64,000 nt of DNA from Leucaena leucocephala (taxonomy: Eukaryota > Streptophyta > Magnoliopsida > Fabales > Fabaceae). The translations under genes and the position numbers were made by a program. Position 1 is the first letter of the stretch, and the number at the start of each line of letters is the position of its first letter. The notes under the pieces were generated by a model that was not told the DNA's origin, ran no database searches, and saw only the letters and a program-made list of their open reading frames with translations. Of the stretch, positions 58,219 through 64,000 are shown piece after piece. The stretch spans positions 565,501-629,500 of the forward strand of contig CM073560.1 in the NCBI GenBank assembly GCA_037074615.1, given 5' to 3'.

Positions 58219-59218
58219 TATTTAATAATTATTGCATCATCATTATATAATTTAGTCCACTTATTAAGACTCGTAAATATACAAGGCACAAATATACCAA
58301 AGATAAACAGAAAGTACTCGTGCTGTATTTCAATAAAGAGAGAGAGAGAAATAGACCAACCGTTAGTCGATCGGCGGAGGTTGACGTTGGCCCTATGGTG
58401 GCAGATTAATTTACTCTTTGGTATATTTATGCCTACCGCAGGGTTGCTGTTGATAAACGGCATGCCGCTACCTCCTTTACCCGTCGAAGGCCCCGGCGAT
58501 GCCGGCTGGAATGGCCACGAAAATGTACGCGACGGCGACGCATCCTCACCGGAGGAAGGAGCCGGAGCCTCAGTTGGAGAAATATCCGGCGACATTGCCG
58601 CTTCTTGTGGCGGCGGTGCGGAGTCAGAGACCTTTATGGCTAGCTTTTGAGAAGCTTGGCATGCTCTGAGCGACCCATCGTTGAAGGTAAAGTAGAAGAA
58701 ACCAACGGGCCATGGATGCCACTGAAGGAAAAAAATAAAGCGAGGTTTGTGGGTATACATTTCGAAAAAGTTGATCTTTTTTCATCAGTTCATGCACAAC
58801 CAGATGATGATTCCAGCATAGACAGAGTCTTGGAACAGGGTGTAACTGTAAGCATTTGAAATGGCTTACGGTGTAAGAGGTAGCGTTGGGCTTGGTAAGA
58901 AGAGTGGCATGAGAGGAATTGCAGAGATTGAAGGCTTTCTGGCTCTGGAAAATATAGAGCTTGTAATGCTGCTTGTGCTCGAAAACTGTCCAAAAGCATG
59001 AAAGAGGAAACTATGAGAGAACAGAATTGGATTTGCATTGTGGGTTTAATTGTTGAGTACTCACCAACAGAATCTCCAATATAAACATTGGGACTCTTCC
59101 ACAGGGAAGCTCCATCCACCAGAATTGTGGAGGCATCAGAGGACTGGAAGATACAAGTGAGAACAAAGAAGATGAAACAAATAATGGGTGTGATAGACAT
59201 TGATATTTGTATGGGCAA
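58206..59218 (-). CDS. Early-nodulin-like phytocyanin, probably without copper
   Basis: Exons are 59218-59065, 58985-58870 and 58721 onward, in phase. The signal peptide lies in MSITPIICFIFFVLTCIFQS (a second ATG at 59200 is equally plausible). The plastocyanin-like domain follows: ILVDGASLWKSPNVYIGDSV, FEHKQHYKLYIFQSQKAFNL, LTKPNATSYTWHP and GFFYFTFNDGSLRACQASQK. The cysteines at NLC and RAC could form the usual disulfide, but the copper-ligand pattern is not met, as in early-nodulin-like proteins. A Pro/Ser-rich region (SPTEAPAPSSGEDASPSRTF) suggests arabinogalactan-type glycosylation. The C-terminus is unresolved. Read-through ends at 58206 inside a MITE; an intron from 58436 to 58393 would end the protein as GQRQPPPID at 58363. 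A GPI signal is expected for the family but needs another frame. Confidence 0.75.
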
Positions 59219-59219
59219 G

Positions 59220-60264
59220 TAAGAACAAAGAAGATGAACAAGGGGAGGCTATGGGGGAAGCTTATAATTAGGTTTTGAGTGACGTATTGATGGGTGGGCG
59301 AAAGAGAAAAATGCATGTAATTAGTGCGTGGGGAGAAAGAGACTGTTAAATTGTCAGAATTGTTAGGCTTTTGAGAACAAAAGAGCGTTTGAACAAGTGC
59401 CAGTCAAGGACATACTTTCACAGTAAAAGAGTAAAATTTTGGACAAATCAAAATAAGCTTTCGAGTTTTTCCCGTGCCAAGATTCGAACTTTCGTAGATA
59501 CCAAACTTTCTACGATTCTTCTACACTCCGAAGAAAATATTTAAGGGTTTTGTATTATATAATTTATATTACGATGTTTTTTTAGGTCATAAGCTTCAGA
59601 GGGTGAGGAGCCTCTTTGTCTAAAACAACCAGCCTCCGAAACCCAATTCAATTTTCCCCATAAAATTATTCAGTTTGATTTCCTTCTTCTTTCATATATG
59701 AATATAAAACACATCACGATTGGTATGAATGGTGAATAAGATAATATCATGTTATTTCTGCATCCTCGGAGCAATTTCTGGTACCTTCCTCCTCTGTGAT
59801 TCTGGGATTTCTCTGCTTTATTTGAGACCTGAAACTAATAATTAAGTGCCGTTTCGTTCTTAAACTGGATCATGATTTGATCAAGCCATGTTTTAAACTA
59901 TTTGCTCAACAAACTTTCTTCATGTTTGAATGACTGTTGGATGTGCTAAAGCTAGTTAGTCAATTATGTTCGGTTCTTAGGACTTCAATGATCAAAGCTC
60001 GGTTTTGGACTTTGGCCAGCATGCCACGTGCTTATGGGTGCTTAAGCATGTGAGCAGAGTTTAAGGTGTTCACATAAAAGAAGAATCCGAAGTTCTGAAG
60101 TCCTTCCGACCAGCTTGTGTCGGTGGGTTTGAATGCTAATTATATAGTACAACTGAGGTTGTTGAGATGGTATTATAGTTGAACACTCAGGATTTGGTCG
60201 GGTTTTAAAAAAATTTCAGACTTGAAAGAATTATGAAGAGTTGAGGAAGTTGGAGATTCTGGGG
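59220..60264 (+). promoter_or_regulatory. UGT80B1 upstream region with a G-box and minimal uORF
   Basis: The left part is the shared upstream region between the divergent phytocyanin and UGT80B1 genes. A G-box CACGTG lies at 60025-60030. ATG AAG AGT TGA at 60233-60244 is a three-codon upstream ORF, 20 bases before the main ATG at 60265. No clear TATA box was found. Confidence 0.4.
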
Positions 60265-63200
60265 ATGGGCAGTAATGGGCTGAAAATTTTTCCCAAAGGA
60301 TTAATAGGAGAAGGTATTGTCACACAAGAAAAGAAGGAACAACATATCAGGCAAATGGATGATGATGAGAGGTCTAACGAGGAAACATTTGCTTCATCTT
60401 CATCTTCGTTTAAGGATGCAGAGTGTTCGAAGGTAGTTTTGGATCAGAAGCCATCGGAAGGCCGTCCTTCACCTCGAGGTAAGTCACCAAAGAAAAAACG
60501 AAGAAGAAGAAGCTTCCAAATTAAGTTTACATCATTCTCATTCTCCATTATTATACTTTTTGGACCTCAACTTCATTCATTTTAATCTGAATAAGTGAGC
60601 CTGATGTTTGGTTTTGTCTCTTGTTCCCATTCCGAATACATTTTACAATCGTTTGTAATTTGAAGGTTTGGAGCACTGCATCACGGCACCAGCTGGAACT
60701 GAGAGGAGCAGGCTTCTTGATGAACATGAAATTGTGTTCAATAGATCTGCGACAGAAAAGAGGGAGACTCCTAGGAAGGATTTAATGTTGGACAGGCTGT
60801 CAGAGCGTGAGAAGGTTGTTACTGATGTCATTACATGCAAAGGATGTTGAATATCAAACTTGTGCCACTGCATTTTTACTCTAATTTGAGTAAGTTATAG
60901 TTATAATTAGATATTAGTATTTGTTCACACGTTCTGCTATATATTTTTTGAATGATGTGTGACTGAGATAGTTCTACTTTCGTATTTATTTATTTGGTAG
61001 AAAATGAAACTTAATAAGAACTTTTGCGTTTATATGTGTTCAACATATTCAAGTCTTCTTTTTATTAAGGGTGATGCTCCTTCAGATTTTCGATATTATT
61101 AGGTTGGTCACAACATTTTCTTGTTTTGCTTTTTCTTCTCAGCAAAAATTGATTGTGGAATTAGTGAAGATACAAAATGATGGGACTGTCGAAGTTGATC
61201 TAGGAACAAGTTCACCCGTTGCTTCGGAATTGTTAGAGCTTAAATCTTTTGAAGAGTCAGCGACGAGTGGAAGTTTTATTTCTGAATCCAATAAATCAGT
61301 TCCAAGGTTGCAGATTGTGATACTCGTGGTTGGAACTAGAGGAGATGTACAACCTTTTCTGGCCATTGCAAAGAGGCTTCAGGCATGTTTAAATGTTTTT
61401 CGTCACATCTCAACGTTTGCTTGGTGGAATTTATTCTTCCTTAATGTTAAAAGATGGTCTAATTTCTACTTTCAGGATTATGGTCATCATGTAAGGTTGG
61501 CAACTCATGCTAATTTTAACACATTTGTTAAGTCAGCTGGTGTAGAGTTCTATCCTTTGGGCGGCGATCCTCGAGTTTTGGCAGGATGTAAGAGGTCCCC
61601 AATTTATACTTTCATAAATAATTAATACTCCTCCGGTCCTTAATATAAAACCTATTTAACTAATTTAATTAGATTAAGGAGGTTAGTTAATGTAACAGTT
61701 TTTCTAAACCGCCCTAGCCATATTTCTTAATTCCTTCTTTCCCTTTCTTAATTATTGTTGATGGAGTATTTATAGGGGTAATTTAGGAAAAAGTGGATAA
61801 ATATGAGAAAGATGTCTTATATTTAGGACTAAGATTAACTTCCTAATTAGGTCCTATATTAAAGACTGAAGGAATACCTCTTAATGCAATTTACTTTAAC
61901 TTTGTATTAATTTGGCTATAAGAACCACTTTTGACTCCTTTTCCTTTTATTTCTGCTCTTGTTTCTCTCTCTCTCTCTCTCTCTGTCTGTGAAACATGAT
62001 TGAACGCGATTAATGGTGTATCTCTGCTTCACTGTGTATATTTACCAATATTACAAAAGGGCTGTTTCACTTGTAGATATGGCGAGAAATAAAGGTTTAA
62101 TTCCTTCTAATCCGTCAGAAATATCAATTCAAAGAAAGCAAATGAAGGCCATTATTGATTCCCTTCTTCCAGCTTGCACAGCTCCTGATTTGGAAACAGG
62201 TGTTCCTTTTAGATCGCAAGCTATTATTGCCAACCCTCCTGTATATGGTGAGTGGTTACAACTTACAACTATATTGTTTACTTCATTTTATACCTTGTTT
62301 ATGATTTATTCATCTTCAAGGTTTTCTGATAAATATTTCTTTTAATGTAACATGCTGATTGTATTATGCTGTTTGGTGATTCTATCTACTTCACAAAGAT
62401 TGAATCTTTTCAAATGACATGATCATGTGCGTGAGATAATGCATTCATTCCCAAATGCATGTATTACTATTGATCTGCACTTCTGTTTGTTTCACTTTAT
62501 TTTCAATTCAACAAAGTATATCTGCTAATTTGACAATTTTCTGTAAACTTGTCTAAGTGCAATGCTTTTTCAAATAATTAAATGCATCATATATTCTTCC
62601 ACGGATTGCAGGACATGTGCATGTTGCTGAAGCCCTTGGGGTGCCCCTTAACATATTTTTCACAATGCCTTGGACGTGAGTTTAAATTGTCAAAAGCCTT
62701 ATTTTTCTCTTTCAATCCTTTCATGATTCTGTTTCTCACATGTCTTGTAATAGACAGGCCAACAAATGAGTTCCCGCACCCGTTGGCTCGTGTTCCTCAA
62801 AGTGCAGCTTATTGGGTATGCCTTTTTTAAAGTAGTTTTCTTCAGTCTGAGGTTCAACATTTTTATGAATGAAATGCAGGAGTACTTGTATCCTTTAATC
62901 TTTTTAAATATTTGATCTTCTTCCAGCTATCCTATGTCATCGTGGACCTACTGATATGGTGGGGGATAAGGGGAGTTATCAATGACTTCAGGAAAAAGAA
63001 ATTGAAGCTCGCTCCTATCGCATACTTCAGCATGTACCGCGGATCGATATCTCATTTGCCAACTGGCTATATGTGGAGTCCTCATGTTGTTCCAAAGCCA
63101 AGTGGTATGGTCAAAGATGTAAACAATAGCTGCATAGTCTGCTGTGGCCCTCTTATCTAATTTTTCAAAGGTTTTATCAAGAAGAGAAGCTTTTTGCTGC

Positions 63201-64000
63201 TCATAATATCAGTGTCTGTAAATAATAGCTCTCTTAAAAATGCTTGGTGGGCACGTTTTGGTTAATCTTTCTCAGGTGCTAACGAGATTTAAGAACCTTT
63301 CAGATTGGGGCCCTTTAGTTGATGTTGTTGGTTATTGTTTCTTAAACCTCGGATCAAAGTATCAGCCTCGGGAAGATTTTGTCCAATGGATTCAGCAAGA
63401 ACCAAAACCTTTATATTTCGGATTTGGGAGCATGGTATGGTGATCTCTCTTATGCGTAGCCATAGTAAGAATCATTTCAAATATATTCTTGACCTCCTAG
63501 AAATGGTATGTTTTACTTTGTAGCCTCTGGAAGATTCCAGAAGAACGACCGATGTTATATTGGAGGCACTAAAGTATACTGGACAGCGGGGAATTATCGA
63601 CAGGGGCTGGGGAAATCTAGGGAATCGTAAGTATTTCACTTCATATAGTTTCTTTAATGCATTTTATAGAATTAACGTAGTTTCAGTTTCATTATGTTTT
63701 CCAATGCAGTGACCGAAGTTCCTGACAACATTTTCCTTCTAGAGGAATGTCCTCATGATTGGTTATTTCCTCAATGTTCTGCTGTGGTCAGTTTCTATTT
63801 ATGCTAGTAAGCACTTACAGATCAAGATGCAAATAAAGACAATTAACTGGAAGATGTTTTGACACAAACTTGCAGGTGCACCATGGTGGTGCTGGAACCA
63901 CAGCTACAGGGTTAAAAGCCGGGGTAATGTTTAAAAGTGCTCTAAGATTTCTTCCCACTTTTTCGTAATCCCAGGATTCATGACATGTCTTAGCTTATCC
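60265..64000 (+). CDS. UGT80B1: Sterol 3-beta-glucosyltransferase, UGT80B1 type, cut at the window end
   Basis: Twelve exons are in phase: 60265-60478, 60666-60814, 61143-61382, 61476-61587, 62077-62247, 62612-62675, 62758-62815, 62927-63104, 63304-63434, 63524-63626, 63710-63786 and 63876-63923. They give 515 residues; family proteins are about 615, so roughly 100 remain outside. Diagnostic stretches are LSEREKQKLIVELVKIQNDG, ILVVGTRGDVQPFLAIAKRL, VRLATHANFNTFVKSAGVEF, NPPVYGHVHVAEALGVPL, GYMWSPHVVPKPSDWGPLVD and ECPHDWLFPQCSAVVHHGGA (donor-sugar motif). It uses UDP-glucose to make steryl glucosides. The Arabidopsis orthologue TT15 affects seed-coat polyphenols and cutin or suberin deposition. 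The intron after RLQ begins with GC and is 93 nt without an in-frame stop. A MITE sits in the intron at 61588-62076. Confidence 0.93.
61628..61874 (+). mobile_element. Stowaway-like MITE inside a UGT80B1 intron
   Basis: It is flanked by TA at 61626-61627 and 61875-61876. The left tip CTCCTCCGGTCCTTAATATA and the reversed right tip TTCCTTCAGTCTTTAATATA form a 20-base inverted repeat with four mismatches, close to the classical Stowaway CTCCCTCCGTCCC end. It is 247 bases long and non-coding. It is the best-preserved of five related copies in the window. Confidence 0.82.

Noticed and set aside
1..64000. CRISPR arrays, bacterial operons or prophage
   Set aside because: No regularly spaced repeats or bacterial gene organisation are present; the sequence is plant nuclear DNA.

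Overview
The window is nuclear DNA of a eudicot plant. The evidence is long AT-rich spacers, split genes with GT-AG (and two GC-AG) introns, plant-only families (one-helix protein, plant DHHC acyltransferase, ERF factor, phytocyanin-like protein, PMEI, class III peroxidase), tRNA-derived SINEs and TA-flanked MITEs. The species cannot be fixed from sequence alone. Exon structures were built by hand from splice signals, reading phase and recalled family conservation. No search was run.

Layout, left to right. 1-1.98 kb is spacer with one MITE. At 3.3-5.5 kb (+) is a small acidic protein ending in a CaaX box. At 7.1-9.5 kb (+) is OHP2, a thylakoid one-helix protein. At 10.9-11.5 kb is a small inverted duplication of a gene start. 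At 12.3-13.8 kb (+) is a decayed PRX12-type peroxidase. At 14.3-15.2 kb is a SINE cluster with three elements stacked at one target site. At 15.7-18.8 kb (-) is ASHH1/SDG26, a SET-domain histone methyltransferase. At 22.4-26.5 kb (+) is a DHHC S-acyltransferase. At 27.6-28.4 kb (-) is a secreted PMEI-domain protein. At 30.8-32.2 kb (-) is a group X ERF factor. At 32.4-46.9 kb is a gene-poor AT-rich stretch with MITEs and one promoter-like patch. At 46.9-49.5 kb (-) is a COG0212-type 5-FCL-like protein. At 50.6-55.7 kb (-) is PTB3, a polypyrimidine-tract-binding splicing regulator. At 56-58.2 kb is a repeat cluster. At 58.2-59.2 kb (-) is an early-nodulin-like phytocyanin. At 60.3 kb to the edge (+) is UGT80B1, a sterol glucosyltransferase cut by the window end.

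The genes do not form an operon-like unit. The gene content recalls two stretches of Arabidopsis chromosome 1: ASHH1 and COG0212 (from memory At1g76710 and At1g76730), and RAP2.6-type ERF, PTB3 and UGT80B1 (from memory around At1g43160-At1g43620). This suggests conserved microsynteny.

The most unusual points are the serial SINE insertions into the same 15-base target, a peroxidase whose proximal heme histidine codon is CAG, an ERF gene whose conserved start codon reads ATA, a 14-nt microexon in PTB3, two GC-AG introns (one of 93 nt, in frame and stop-free), and an initiator-tRNA-like pseudogene of organellar type.
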